Below, piece after piece: positions 45,223 through 56,404 of a DNA stretch of 64,000 nt. A program made the position numbers and the translations under genes. Numbering within the stretch: the first letter of the stretch is position 1; every line of letters starts with the position of its first letter. Source of the stretch: Cudoniella acicularis (taxonomy: Eukaryota > Ascomycota > Leotiomycetes > Helotiales > Helotiaceae); assembly GCA_013054445.1 (NCBI GenBank), contig JAAMPI010000049.1, positions 1-64,000 on the forward strand, read 5' to 3'. The notes beneath the pieces were generated by a model, which had not been told where the DNA came from, made no database searches, and saw nothing but the letters and a program-made list of their open reading frames with translations.

Positions 45223-47256
45223 TGAATATGTGGAAAATCTACAGTAATAGAGTTATTTTTTGGTTAGTGGTTTGTTTGGCATCCATGAGGTTATGTTTAT
45301 TCAAGCTTGAACCTTTCAGATCTCCGAGAGTTTGCTGGATGCTTGATTAATGAGTGCTCAATATTCAAGGAGGAGAAAGTGAATTGGTCATGACCTCTAA
45401 TCATGACGCATTTTCCTATTTATTAGAGGCATCGCTGCGGCTCCAAGGGGTGGAATCATCAACGCAGAAAAGGCAGTCATACCAGCAGTTCTGCGTGCTC
45501 GTCTGCGAAGTCGACCACATCGCTGCCGAACGGGCTTTGATTCTGGACTTATACCGCGTGCTACTTGTGGTATTTCGGGGCCGATTTGACCCCATGGAAG
45601 GAAAGAAAGAAAGAAGAAAGAAGTGGAAATGAAACACCGCTGCTGCTGTTACTTATGGCATTGCTGTTAATGCTATAAAAATGTTGTGGGAGATTGATAT
45701 TAAACGTTCTGGATAGCTACTACGGAAGTAAAACCTAATATAAAAAACTTGAAAATTTCGTACGGTAGTCACTTTGTAAGAGGAGTGTGGAGAAGGATAT
45801 TGAATACTGCACTATTTTCTATAATATTCGGTAGCAGGCTTTATACTGGTGGGTTGGTGGGGTACTGGATGTGGCTCAGGGGTTAGCTTCAACACTTTAA
45901 AATTAAACAGCATTAAATTTTCACAAACACTTGATCAAATTTATAAATGGATATTTATTAGCTAAGAGAGTGGTTTTATTAATTTTATTATGCATTTGAA
46001 TACGAGATTAATTTTATTCTTTGAAGTGCCGTGAACAGATTCTCGATAGTCGCAATGATGCGACTTGGCACGGAATCTATCAGGAAGAAATCTGGATCGT
46101 GATTAGGTGACAAAAAATGTGACAAAGCGTTTGTAGAAATTAATAATGCTTAAATTTGAAGTATTGAGATTGTCGATCAAGCAGTCAAATTGATACAGAC
46201 TTAGCAATACCTACGTAACAGCAGTCGGTATTATTCTCTCAGTGGTGAACAACAGAGCAGAAATACATCTATTAAAGAGCTCAAATATGTTACAAGAAAG
46301 CATACCGTTAGTGGTCAAACAAGAATTGGAATTCCCGCTACCTGGAGCGGGAGATCTGGATGTGAAAGGATGCAGCAGACAACCGCTTGTGTATAGCCCT
46401 TGATTCAAATCGAGGATTCAACCAATGACCGCTTTACGAAGCATCCTATTGTCACTTTTATCCAGTGCATAAATTACGTGGAATATAATTCTGCTGCTGT
46501 TATTTAGGCTGTTGCTGTCACTGCCAAAAAGAGTCGTACACTAGTGAAAGACTTTCGAAAGTTAAGAATAACCCATTCATCAAACGGGGTTGCCATCAGC
46601 CGTACAAATTCTCCTCTGTTGGCCGCTCGTAAGATTTAGTAAATCCTGGCCAAATTTCCAAGTTTTCAGACTCTTTTGCTTGGCCTCGGCGTGGCCCAAG
46701 GGCGTAATCCACCATTGTTGATCAGTGGGCTATTTTGGTTCCGGGGGGGAATATATAAGTGATGGGTGTAGGTTGGCCTGTGGCCAACAAGAGGTCTCGC
46801 ATCTTTTTGAAAGCTTAGACTTGTTTATCCAGGTTTCCTTAACATCGCATCGGCAGCGGATAAGTTAAGTGAATCTGGAAGATGGAAGGAGGCAGTTTAT
46901 TTGCTATTATAGGGAAAACTTAAGAATAGCTGTTCCTATTGTCTGCGTGAGAGACCTTCATTCAAGTTCAATAAATGGTATTTTTCTAGATCTGTCTTTC
47001 TGCAAACGCACCACCTCTTCAATCAGATAGATCTTTAAAAGCCTAGGAGGAAAAGGTCAGATGTCAGTGGCTGTTGAGGTGGACAGACCCAACAAAGAAA
47101 TGTCCACGGTGCCAATTCCGGGAACCAGATGATGCTCAGCAGTTCAATGCCTGTTTTTATTTCACTGCTTCTGGCAAAAAAAACCAACTACACTCTTTAA
47201 TATGAGATATTGCGGAAGGTGGAGTTATAAGAAGAATCAGAGGATGTGTCAGACTT

Positions 47257-47282
47257 GTTTGTGTGTGTGAGAGAGAGAGAAG
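47257..47282 (+). repeat. (GT)n(GA)n microsatellite
   Basis: Compound dinucleotide run: four to five GT followed by six GA units. Confidence 0.7.
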
Positions 47283-47319
47283 CTTTTATTGACAGCAAAT
47301 TACTCGAGTGACAGTAAAA

Positions 47320-47586
47320 CTACCCCTTCGCACGATATTTTTTACAGACAGCTAAACACCTTTTTCGCACAGCTGGGTCATGATTTCGCACTCGTTTGGC
47401 TGGGCTGAAGAGTCTGGAATGATTTTGAGCATGGGCTTGCTTCAAGAGACTACTCCCCCATGATATATCTTTCTTTTCCACTGAATTTGCACACTGATTT
47501 TCTGTGGCAAGGATGTAAGGGGGTTGAAATACCTCTTGTTTTAGAGAAGCTCTGGAGAACATTGGAAGTGGGTTTGCGCTTTCCAT
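47320..47586 (-). CDS. Small hypothetical ORF (88 aa), doubtful
   Basis: ATG-initiated frame, basic C terminus (RKRCLAVCKKYRAKG), no signal peptide and no family resemblance. Could easily be chance in this AT-rich region. Confidence 0.15.
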   Translation of the reverse strand: MESANPLPMFSRASLKQEVFQPPYILATENQCANSVEKKDISWGSSLLKQAHAQNHSRLFSPAKRVRNHDPAVRKRCLAVCKKYRAKG

Positions 47587-47922
47587 ATCCGATTAGCGGA
47601 TTAATTCATGAAGGAAAGCATGCCTAGAAAGGTAAAATATTCCTGAGTTTCCGGCCACTCCTATTGATACCCCGTACTCCCAATCCCATTACCCCTCAGC
47701 ACAACACCACTCACCCAGCAATTCCTATATTCAACTCCCCAACCCATTTCCAACCACCAACCTCAACCATCCAAGAGCCCAAGACTTTAGACTCACAATA
47801 TCCATCCAAAGCTATAAAAATAATAACATAGAAAGTTGTTTCATCGATGAATGACACCCTCAATGGTTAGCAGTTCGAGAATTCCATGTGCCGGCAGCCG
47901 GTATGGAGAGTTCAAGGAGTTT

Positions 47923-48375
47923 TCACTTGCGTGAGTGTGTGAGTGCTTGATTCGCTGATGAGTATTTTTCGCACGGCTTTGAGCCTTTGAGCCTGGCTTG
48001 TCGGGTGTAAATTCTTGGAGGCAGTTGATACAAATTGATAGTACGGTCCAAGAAATGACAGCAACAACCCTCTTTCGCGTCACCTTTTTCACCGGTCTCT
48101 AATTCGTAAGACACACTAATCCCTACAGAGCTCGATGGAACATCAATAAGTGGGATAGGAGACTTCGCAACTGCGTTATCAGCGAGCCGTAAGCGACTTC
48201 GTTGGTCTTTGGAAAACCCTAGGAAAGTCCATTTCTCACATTTTTGAGGTTTCTGAGGTCGGGGGAGGCGAAGTATATAATGAATTTTGAAGGAATTGAG
48301 AAATGAGTAGCTTCGCTTCACTAGAACTGAAGGGCGGAGAAGAGCCAACTTCAAGAATTCACTTCCGAGAATCAT
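47923..48375 (-). CDS. Hypothetical ORF (150 aa), doubtful
   Basis: The longest ATG-initiated frame of the 4.75-kb sparse region. Composition is unremarkable; the stretch from ADNAVAKSPIPLIDVPSSS looks protein-like, but I recognise no domain. An overlapping frame (47841-48092) covers part of the same DNA, so this may be a decayed exon or chance. Confidence 0.2.
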   Translation of the reverse strand: MILGSEFLKLALLRPSVLVKRSYSFLNSFKIHYILRLPRPQKPQKCEKWTFLGFSKDQRSRLRLADNAVAKSPIPLIDVPSSSVGISVSYELETGEKGDAKEGCCCHFLDRTINLYQLPPRIYTRQARLKGSKPCEKYSSANQALTHSRK

Positions 48376-49249
48376 AAGTCTCTGCTATAAATTCTCTTCC
48401 ACGCACAATCACTTGAGAATGTAACAGTAACCGAATCGAATGAGAAAGCTGCTGCTGCATTCCTGGCCCAAAAATCTCAATTCACAAGTGTCAGCTCTTG
48501 ACAGCTACCCACGTTGATTGGAAGCTTATTGGTAATATGGAAAGTTAATCCAGTGAGCTTTGATTCTTTGAGGACATGCTGTTCGAGCGAGAGGTGCAAA
48601 CAAAACACGAGGGCTGTGGCATGAATTGACAACAAGACGTTAAATGACAGCAATCCTATGAGTGACAGCGGCTGGAACAGGTTTTGCTTTTCATTCTTAT
48701 TTCCAGACCCTCTCTCTGATATGTGTAAATCCCGGAATCCAATTCCAGCAGAGCGCTTAAGACAGCAAAATTTAAACTCATGCGTTTCTAGTTTGATTCC
48801 TCTCGATGTCGCAAAATGACGTGGACTATTCTAAATCTGTAGAGAGGAAAAAAGAGAGGTTGGTTTAGACGGTGCTTTTATATTATCGAGAACTGAACTC
48901 GAAGCTGGTAATATTGCACTCGGAGATAGGTAAATATGCATCTAAGAGAGCTCGACACAACCACAGGAAATATCCTCGAGAACATCGTGAATGATGGTTC
49001 TTCGTCAAGCCTTCCGTCAGTGAAAATGGCGAGGGAGAGTATATCTGTGGTGTGGCAATAGATACTTTGCTATTGCGAGATATTCAGCGAAGCTATGAGA
49101 TAAACTGGAGGAATCTGGGAAAAAATCTATTACCTACCTGGGAGGCTGCACTTTCCTCCTTAACCAGCTGACCACAATCACCTGCACTTTTTTTTTGATA
49201 GCAACTTCCCGCTTTCTGGCTCCACAGGAAACGTGTCAAAATCAACTTC

Positions 49250-50181
49250 CTCCCCCTTTTCAAACGCAGCACAATTGATCCAACCGGAAAATGAACTCTC
49301 TCCGACGTTGCGTCACTGTGGTTACGCAATGACTGAGTAATTGGTGATAAAAAGGAGACCTGCTTGTACCAAGATCCTGCCATCTTGTAACGAATATCGC
49401 GTGCCCAAGTCCACCGAAGTCTCTGAAGTCGATCCTGAATTCGGTCGCGCAAAATTTACATTGCCTCGAGCCACCTGGACTTACAAAATAATCAGTCCTG
49501 CCCAGATAGTATAGACGACATTTGACCCAACATCCAATCTCACAAGGGTCCTCCAGAAGAACAAAGCCAAAATGAGGTCAAATCTGAAGGTTCAAGTCCG
49601 ATAGAAATTTTGGAGAAGGATACCCCTGAAATATCCATTGCTTGCGGACTAGAAGTGACCCATCAACTATCCGGGACAAGGTAGTTATTGTCTCAGTGCC
49701 GTTCGGACGATGGTATGTTGTAGTCTTGGAAGATAGCACGTCCAAAAGTAAAGAGCAATCTGCGCCCCGACGATGTCGCTTCATGGCCATCTGAAACCCC
49801 AAGATACTGAAGTTGGAATGAATGAAATTTGTTATCGTAAAATCAGCTATCCAGCACGGAGGTGCATGTATTTCCGCATGTTCGATGGAATGAAGCTTCT
49901 TGCAATCCCCGCACGCAATGTAGTTGGGAAAATCTCGTTCTTAAATTACCAGGAATTCAAAAGAGTCAAAATCCCAGTCGCCCCCGGCCCCCGGCCCCTA
50001 GGTATTGTGAAGCGACCAAGGAATAAACCGGTGTGCAACAGAGAGCAAAAGAGGCGGCTGAGATAGGCGGCAAGAATTTTGCGATGTAGAGTATGAGTTC
50101 TGGAGGAAGTTGGCTAAAACTGAAAGTTCGAGAGCAACGGGTCTCTGGTGAGGGAAAACCGGTCGATGGCGACGATGCCAT
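49250..50181 (-). pseudogene. Decayed single-F-box fungal gene
   Basis: ATG 50181 opens MASSPSTGFPS and then FSQLPPELILYIAKFLPP, an N-terminal F-box. The frame is lost in a GC-rich run near 49978-50000. The next frame continues with FEFLVI, TAA (49941-49943), ERDFPNYIACGDCKKLHS, a RIVDGSLLVRKQWIF segment and then TGA (49578-49580). It resumes in the same frame with PHFGFVLLEDPC and QCKFCATEFRIDF, then AIFVTRWQDLG, all landmarks of a widespread Pezizomycotina F-box family. The motif order is right, but two stops and at least one frame change make it a relic. The C-terminal limit is approximate. Intact members would be SCF ubiquitin-ligase adaptors by inference. Confidence 0.65.
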
Positions 50182-51110
50182 TTTCCAAACGAAGATAGGA
50201 TGGACCCGAAGAACCCCAGGAAATTGACTCATAAGAGAATTGATGATTTTTTAGGATGTTTGAGAAGAGGATCTGAGGAAATGGAATCTTGAAAAGACCC
50301 GGAAAGTGAAGTGTAGGTTCAGCGGCGGTAAGAAAACAGTAAGTATATCAGTTGGTAGTGGTTTCTTCGGAGACGCGACGTTTTGTCAAGTGGAAAGTTG
50401 AAAATAAAAGGAATGATGAAGGGAAGGAAGGTTCTTGGGAAGGTCTCAACCATTCATAGGTCGGTACTAGTCCCTCCAAGAACTAGCCTTTCAAGTGACC
50501 ATTTCGAATCTCCTTCAACGAGTGAGTGACTAACATAAAATTAGAGTATGATGAGTGAAAAATACTCCCGGGGAATCAAAATAGATTTGTTGCTACAATT
50601 GCTCTTGGATTTATTCCGCTAAAGTTGAAAGTGCTACATTTTGTAGTTCACCCAATAGATACCTCTCAGTGTGTCAATTCCATCTAAATAGAGCTACGCT
50701 TATAGAGAAGCAGAGAAACCTGGCTGTTCCAAGGATTAATGTAGATAGATAATATGTGGATTGTGGCGGAATAGTAGTGAGTTAAAGATGGCGTTATGTT
50801 TATGAAAGAGATATGTTTATAATACGATTGGCACTTGCCGGAAACGACTTAAGGAAGGTCTATTCATTTCTCACTTATCAACAGAAGAATCGAGTTTTTA
50901 AAAGAACAGACTGAGATAATTTATACAATAATGAAAGTCTATGTAGGAGTAAAGTATAAACAAAAGAAATAGAACATATGCTGCACTCCCCAACGCCATG
51001 CTAACCCAAACCCTCTTCGTATAGTACATGCACGAAATCTCACAAATATTAAGGTCCTCGCTTTCCTCAGCACCCACTGTGACATCGAAGACAATCCAAT
51101 CTTTATCCCC
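50182..51110. other. AT-rich spacer
   Basis: 929 bp between the F-box relic and the end of the DUF7702 gene. Nothing recognised. Confidence 0.5.
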
Positions 51111-52070
51111 TCATTTCTGGATAAATGATTCACCATTCATCTCAAGATCCCGACTCTGGTTCTTTCCGCTCCCAACAATTGCCATAACAACCTTTCCAAT
51201 AATTGTGTGCTTCGCAATCTTGAGAAAAACGTTCTCCTTCTGTTGCGGTTTCTGGGCGCCATTTTGTAGTTGTGAAGCATCGCTGCTGTCCATGCTGCCA
51301 ACAATTTGCGCGCCCTGCGCAACCTTTGGTAATTTCTTCAACGTCAAGCCAACAGCCTCGAATACGATAACCACAGCCAATTCCTGAAGAAGGGCCATGC
51401 AAAGAAGGACAGTAGGCTTCCCAGTAAGGAGGTTGAAATCCTTATTGTGCGTAAAGGTGCTGAAGACAGAGTAGACGAGTCGAACAAGCAGGAATGGTAA
51501 GGAGAATGCGACGGCGAAGAGGAGGCGATGCTCTCCACTCTCAGCATGAGAAGCTGAGAAAGAGGCTATGATTGTTGCAATGACAGTGAGGACATATGAG
51601 GCAATGAACAAAGCCGTCCCCGCTTTGTTGAGAGTAGTTGGTTGAAATTTTCCCGTAGTGTCATAGTTGCTGCCAGCATCGACTCCACCCACGATACCTA
51701 GGATAAGACCCACGGTGATGATCAATTGGATCAAGTTGAGCACGCGAGGACTGAGGATTGTCTTGTGGGTTTTGTTGATGTTTTCGAGAAGACGGCTTAG
51801 GAGTCCGAGCGTAGCAAGCTCAAGAGGTGAGAAGCCAACATTTGTGAGGATTGCGGAGCCAGTGTATAGGCCAATGCTGGTTGGGTTGCTGATTGTGGCT
51901 AGCTCCAGTGCACCACCGAGGATACGTGCGAGGGAGAAGAGGATGATGAAGTACCAGCCGGAATTTCGACCGAATCCATGTCTTATGGCCAGGAAAATGG
52001 CGATGAATAGAGCTGGAATATAGACGACGATTTCGCCAATCGAGATGCCGTCGCGGTAGGTGAGAGTCAT
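51111..52070 (-). CDS. DUF7702-type seven-transmembrane protein
   Basis: Single exon of 319 residues from ATG 52070. About seven hydrophobic helices: IGEIVVYIPALFIAIFLAIR, FIILFSLARILGGALELATI, VLNLIQLIITVGLILGIVGG, FIASYVLTVIATIIASF, LLFAVAFSLPFLLVRLVYSV, VLLCMALLQELAVVIVFEAV. The opening LTYRDGISIGEIVVYIPALF, the RHGFGRNSGW loop and SPLELATLGLLSR match a fungal membrane family annotated DUF7702. The tail (residues 240-319) is polar and Gln/Lys-rich. No transporter or receptor activity is known to me. Introns are absent, unusual for this window but normal for the family as far as I know. Confidence 0.8.
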   Translation of the reverse strand: MTLTYRDGISIGEIVVYIPALFIAIFLAIRHGFGRNSGWYFIILFSLARILGGALELATISNPTSIGLYTGSAILTNVGFSPLELATLGLLSRLLENINKTHKTILSPRVLNLIQLIITVGLILGIVGGVDAGSNYDTTGKFQPTTLNKAGTALFIASYVLTVIATIIASFSASHAESGEHRLLFAVAFSLPFLLVRLVYSVFSTFTHNKDFNLLTGKPTVLLCMALLQELAVVIVFEAVGLTLKKLPKVAQGAQIVGSMDSSDASQLQNGAQKPQQKENVFLKIAKHTIIGKVVMAIVGSGKNQSRDLEMNGESFIQK

Positions 52071-52133
52071 GTTGAAGGTGTATTATACACTATATGAGGA
52101 ACTCGAACGAGGAAACTTTGCTTGTGAAGTCGG

Positions 52134-52180
52134 ATGGTGGTGGTGGTGAGAGTGATGATGATGATGATGAGAATGAGAAT
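52134..52180 (+). repeat. GGT/GAT trinucleotide microsatellite
   Basis: Runs of GGT then GAT and GAATGA units within 110 bp upstream of the DUF7702 ATG (5' leader or promoter). Confidence 0.7.
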
Positions 52181-52438
52181 GGAACACTCTATCAAGGGGG
52201 AAACGGTGGAATATATACAAACTGTTGCACGGAGGTGTCCCGTTCCATCATTACGTGCGTTCGAAGATATCTGGGGGACACGCCTACGCAAGGCCGGCAA
52301 GGCAATCTCGACCGAAGGAGTAATCAAGATGTCAGGAAGGCGCAGCTTCAGCAAAAACATTTGGCGAGTCACAGGCGGCTCCATCAGCCTCCATGCCGAG
52401 CCGACCACCTAGATGGGCTCTGGTGTAGTTGGTGAGCA

Positions 52439-52461
52439 GGGGGGGGGGAGGGGAGGGGGGG
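52439..52461 (+). repeat. Poly-G tract, G-quadruplex candidate
   Basis: G10-A-G4-A-G7 on the plus strand, about 370 bp upstream of the DUF7702 start codon. Confidence 0.7.
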
Positions 52462-52820
52462 AGCGGCAGAAAAGCAACAGAAGAAAGCTTGTGGTGCTGA
52501 TGTGCCAATCAGCGTGGCAGCCATGGCCATCTTCCGTCCGTTAGACGCAAGACCCTGCGACTTGTCACCGCTACACGGTGCACTTCGTCTCGCGACTCCA
52601 GTTATCGGCATTATTATTAAGCTTCGTGGCGGTAGACGAAGTACGTGCACGAGCATACAAGGGCGTGTTATGCTTCAGTGGCAGCGGGACCATGTGGCCT
52701 GCAGGTGTGGTGGGGTTGCAGGTGTTGTCGAAATAGCGCTACTCTGAGCTTGCCCAAATGGGAAAGGCCATCGAAGAGGCGCCGTGGCCCGTGGACCCGA
52801 CTTCAAGGCTCCAAGCGAGC

Positions 52821-52861
52821 TCGAACCTTCGAACCTTCGAACCCTTCGAACCCTTCGAACC
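52821..52861 (+). repeat. TTCGAACC(C) tandem array
   Basis: About five units of 8-9 bp with the palindrome TTCGAA. Two junctions create GAA-nn-TTC spacing as in heat-shock elements. Confidence 0.7.
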
Positions 52862-53659
52862 GCTAGGTTTCAAGCAACCATTCTCCAGCACATAAGGTTA
52901 CACCGGCAAATCCGAAAATGATTGTTGCGTACAGCAGCCCGCGAGGCGCTTCTAAGGTGCCTCCCTGCCTCCCTGCCTCCATGCATCGGGCCATGAGATC
53001 ATCTTACAGTTGTTTGCATGCTGAAAACTTTTCGATGGTGGGGTGGCTGAGACAGCACTCCGTAGGTACGGAGTACATTTTCTTCAATTTAATCACGCGT
53101 GATTGGTTGAAATTCGAGTTGGATCCCTGAGGCACAAAAGGTCACGTGGACAATTGGACCCCAGTGGCCTTGACTTCAAGGTTGCACGGCCACATAAGAC
53201 GCTAGTCCTCTTTGGGTATACAGTGCGAGCTAACCACTATCGCCAAACAACCTCATCTCCCTTCTCGCGAATCTCTTCACAGCAAAGCAGTCGGCAAGGC
53301 CTTGTGGGAGACCTGTCTGATCCGTCTAAAGTTCAAACGCTCAGCTCAAGTGGCGCAGCGCGAATATCTTGCGTGTCGTTCCCAGCCCTGTTCAGCCCTA
53401 TGCTATCATATCGCTGTTCAGCACAGTACAATCCGTTCTCCGCAGTGCCTCACCATGGCCTAAACCGCCGTGAGTCCGTGATGACTGATGAGATGAGGGT
53501 TCAAGAACTCTTCATATTTCCTGAGGACCCGCTCTAGAAGCTACTTTTCGTGTTGTGTCCTTGATCTCATCCTGTACTTTCGATGTTGTAAAGGCGCGTT
53601 TTATACCCCATATTTTCGTCATTGATCTTGACCCGTTCGTATTCCGAAAGATCGCTGTA

Positions 53660-55866
53660 ATGGTGTACTGTGGGAAGCCGTCCAGAGGCTGCCAAACATG
53701 CCGAACAAGAAAAATCCGGGTGAGTGGGAACCCATACCTTTAATACCTCCGTGTGGTCGCCCGACTGCATCTCCCTCCGCACTATCAGATGCCGGCAAAT
53801 GGGATGGTTGTGGTCGTATCGGCTCAAGCCAAGTCCAGAGTTGGATGTCTCAGCTCGAGTAGGAAAGAGCCGCGACTGACCATTTGTGAAGTGCGATCAA
53901 GCCACTCCTGCATGTGGACAATGCTTGAAGGCCGAAAAGGAATGTCCCGGATATCGAGACATGCTGAGCCTGTCTTTTCGAGATGAGTCGGATGCCGTGG
54001 TTGAAAAAGCCAAGGCAAGGGAAAGAGCCAAGGCTAGAAGAAGTCCCATCCCAAACGTCGTTGTCTCTTCTTCATCAAATATAACGGTACCGCAAAGGAG
54101 GACAAGGGGAGTGAGTGGAAACAGAAGCACAGGCTCCCCACCAGCCTACCGAGACCACTCAAAGACATCGCCGGCTGCTTCTCTCCAGCTTTCCAGCCAC
54201 ACCAACAACATCGAACTCCCCACACCTTCACCCGACGGATCGGACCGTGAAGTCATTACTCAGAACCTAACATCAGCCACTCCATCGCCACCCCTTGCCA
54301 TAGCACCGAGCATCGCAGAACGGGGGATCAACTACTTCTTTTCCAACTTCGTTGCTGAGCCCAGCGGCCCATCTCCTGGCCACTTCCACCACCTGCATTC
54401 CATTTACAACGCTAATGGCGTTGACGATGTGTTAAGATCCTGCCTCATTGCTACTGGTCTAGCAGGTCTCTCTAATGTGTCTAAATCTGCTCCTTTAATG
54501 GGCTACGCCCGCAGGGAATACACCATCGCACTACGAAAAATCAACGCCGCACTCTTATCCTCGACAGAAGCGAGAAAAGATAGCACTCTAATGTCAATCA
54601 TGGTCGTCTCGGTCTTCGAGACAGTCGCAGGAGCACAACGACTTTCACTCAAGGCGTGGACCGAGCATATAAACGGGGCAGCCACCCTGGTTAAGCTTCG
54701 CGGGCGTTCTCAGTTGAAGACGCGAGTAGGCTTGGGCCTCTTCATCCAAGCAAGCTCCCACCTTCTCATTAGTTGCATGCAAAGGGAGATTCCCAACCCA
54801 CAACAAATCACCGATCTGAGGAATGCAGCCTTCGACCAAATCTCCTCCGGTGGAGTATGGCAATTTTTAGAGGCCGTTGGCAGGCTCGCAAATTTTCGCG
54901 CCGCAATGAGAAATGGATCTCTGACGGACTGCGAAACCATTATCAACACCGCTTTAAATATCGATGGCGATTTAATGCAATTGTTTTCGAACGTACCTCC
55001 AGACTGGCTATACGAGTCAGTCTACACTGATTCTAGTCCCGAGGTCGTGTACAATGGTCGTTACGACATTTACTACGATTACTTTATAGCTCAAATCTGG
55101 AACGGGATGCGCTGTGCTCGAATAATGCTCAACGAAACCATTAGATCTCGGCTTCTAGAAGGATTCACATCGATGCCGCCACGCTTCACAACTAGCGAAT
55201 ACACCGCTCAGTTCCAAATATCCATTGACACCATTATCAAAATGCGAGACGACATTCTACATTCCGTCCCCCAGAAACTAGGATATGTACACAGGAAACC
55301 TTTCTCAACCCCCGAGTCGCAAGATTTCTCTTCGCCACTTTCCGGCAATGATCTCGATAGCATCAATTTATCTTTCACAGATCTTCTCTCGTCCTCGGAC
55401 TTACCTCGCTTCAGCCCAGTCCCGGAAGAACAAAGAAGTGTCCCTCTAGTGAGATCGCCTTCTTTTCCCGCAATAGGCGGGTATTACCTACTCTGGCCGC
55501 TATGTAAGTAACTCCCCCTTTTACTATTCTTCAATCTCTCCTAACACCAACCGCACAGTCATAGCAGCCTCCACCCCCCTAACCCCCCTCACCACCCGCC
55601 CCTTCATAACCCGCACCCTCCGCTTCATCGGCACCGAAATGGGCATCTCCCACGGCAGCAACCTCGCCAGCTTCCTTGAAACAGCCCATTTCATGAATCA
55701 AGTAAGGGATTATCCCCAGCGCGGTGATCTGGCCCAGCATATGATTGGTGAGGGGATTGGGGGGCCGAGTGCGTTAGGCAAGGCGAGAGCGGAGTTGTGG
55801 TCGCGGACTGGGGCGGAGAATGCTGATGCTGATGTTGTTGAAGGTAATGAGATTTTGATGGCGTGA
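53660..55866 (+). CDS. Zn2Cys6 transcription factor with fungal-specific domain
   Basis: Three exons (53660-53719, 53892-55503, 55559-55866) with introns of 172 and 55 nt; 659 residues. The binuclear zinc cluster spans Cys11, 14, 21, 28, 31 and 38, split by the first intron: RGCQTCRTRKIR joins CDQATPACGQCLKAEKECP. The long basic helix after it (EKAKARERAKARRSP) and a Ser/Pro-rich linker lead to a Fungal_trans_2-type regulatory domain (GINYFFSNF, RSCLIATGLAGLSN, LKAWTEHINGAATLVKLRG). The class binds CGG-type half sites in the nucleus. Target genes are unknown, and no biosynthetic cluster adjoins it. The 172-nt first intron inside the zinc cluster is common in this class. Confidence 0.92.
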
Positions 55867-56404
55867 TGAAATGGATAGGATGGAAGATGATGGATGAATC
55901 TTATGAGATGTATGTGTGGTGGAAAGGGTAGGATGGATGAGATGGAAAGAAATGAATTTCACGAAGGGGGAGGGATTATGATGTTACGAGATGCATGTAG
56001 GATGGAAAAGCTTGATGAATACGATCGCAGAATTGGTATGTATGTACTGTACAAAAATATCATCACATCAATTCTCCCATATCAGTAATCTACTGTGATG
56101 TGATGTGGTCGATCATATGATATGCATTATCTCATATGTATGCCCAATGCCTCTTTCTTTCCCTTGAACTATGATTTTTAGTCAGGCTAGCTTACCTTCC
56201 GCAACCCATCAATCCGGATTTCGGAGTAAATGTCATCTCTCCAAAACGCCATTTTTCCATGCAGCGCCTCGCAAATTTAGTGAATCTTCAGAATACAGGG
56301 GTGTTGTTCTCATCGCAAAAAAAAAGAGAGAAAGAAAAATTCAAAATGCCCAACCCCATTCCCCATCTGCTATGCCTGGAGAACCAACATATACAACTGC
56401 CTTT
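55867..56404. other. Convergent spacer
   Basis: 538 bp between the Zn2Cys6 and TAF4 genes. The first part is rich in GGATGA/GATGGA-like words. No gene recognised. Confidence 0.5.

Larger units (their letters stand above)
44496..49249. other. 4.75-kb AT-rich, nearly gene-free region
   Basis: No gene with a recognisable family. Two ATG-initiated minus-strand frames (47320-47586, 88 codons; 47923-48375, 150 codons) are described separately. Microsatellites occur at 44576-44594, 45197-45222 and 47257-47282. No transposon ends or reverse-transcriptase motifs were recognised. Confidence 0.5.
52071..53659. other. Repeat-rich spacer between DUF7702 and the Zn2Cys6 gene
   Basis: 1.6 kb with several simple repeats: a (GGT)n(GAT)n microsatellite at about 52134-52180, a poly-G tract at 52439-52461, a TTCGAACC array at 52821-52861 and (CTGCCTCC)n at about 52960-52985. 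TCACGTGG (E-box core) lies at 53141-53148. Frames here lack family features. Confidence 0.5.

Noticed and set aside
46390..46430. gattcaaatc resembles a tRNA T-loop
   Set aside because: No matching stems or A box in the surrounding 80 bases on either strand.
52821..52861. TTCGAACC units resemble a tRNA B box (GGTTCGAANCC)
   Set aside because: The motif is a tandem array without any acceptor stem, anticodon arm or A box nearby.
53103..53537. 144-codon frame upstream of the Zn2Cys6 gene
   Set aside because: Starts at a non-ATG codon, Ser/Arg-rich without motif, and lies in a repeat-containing promoter region.
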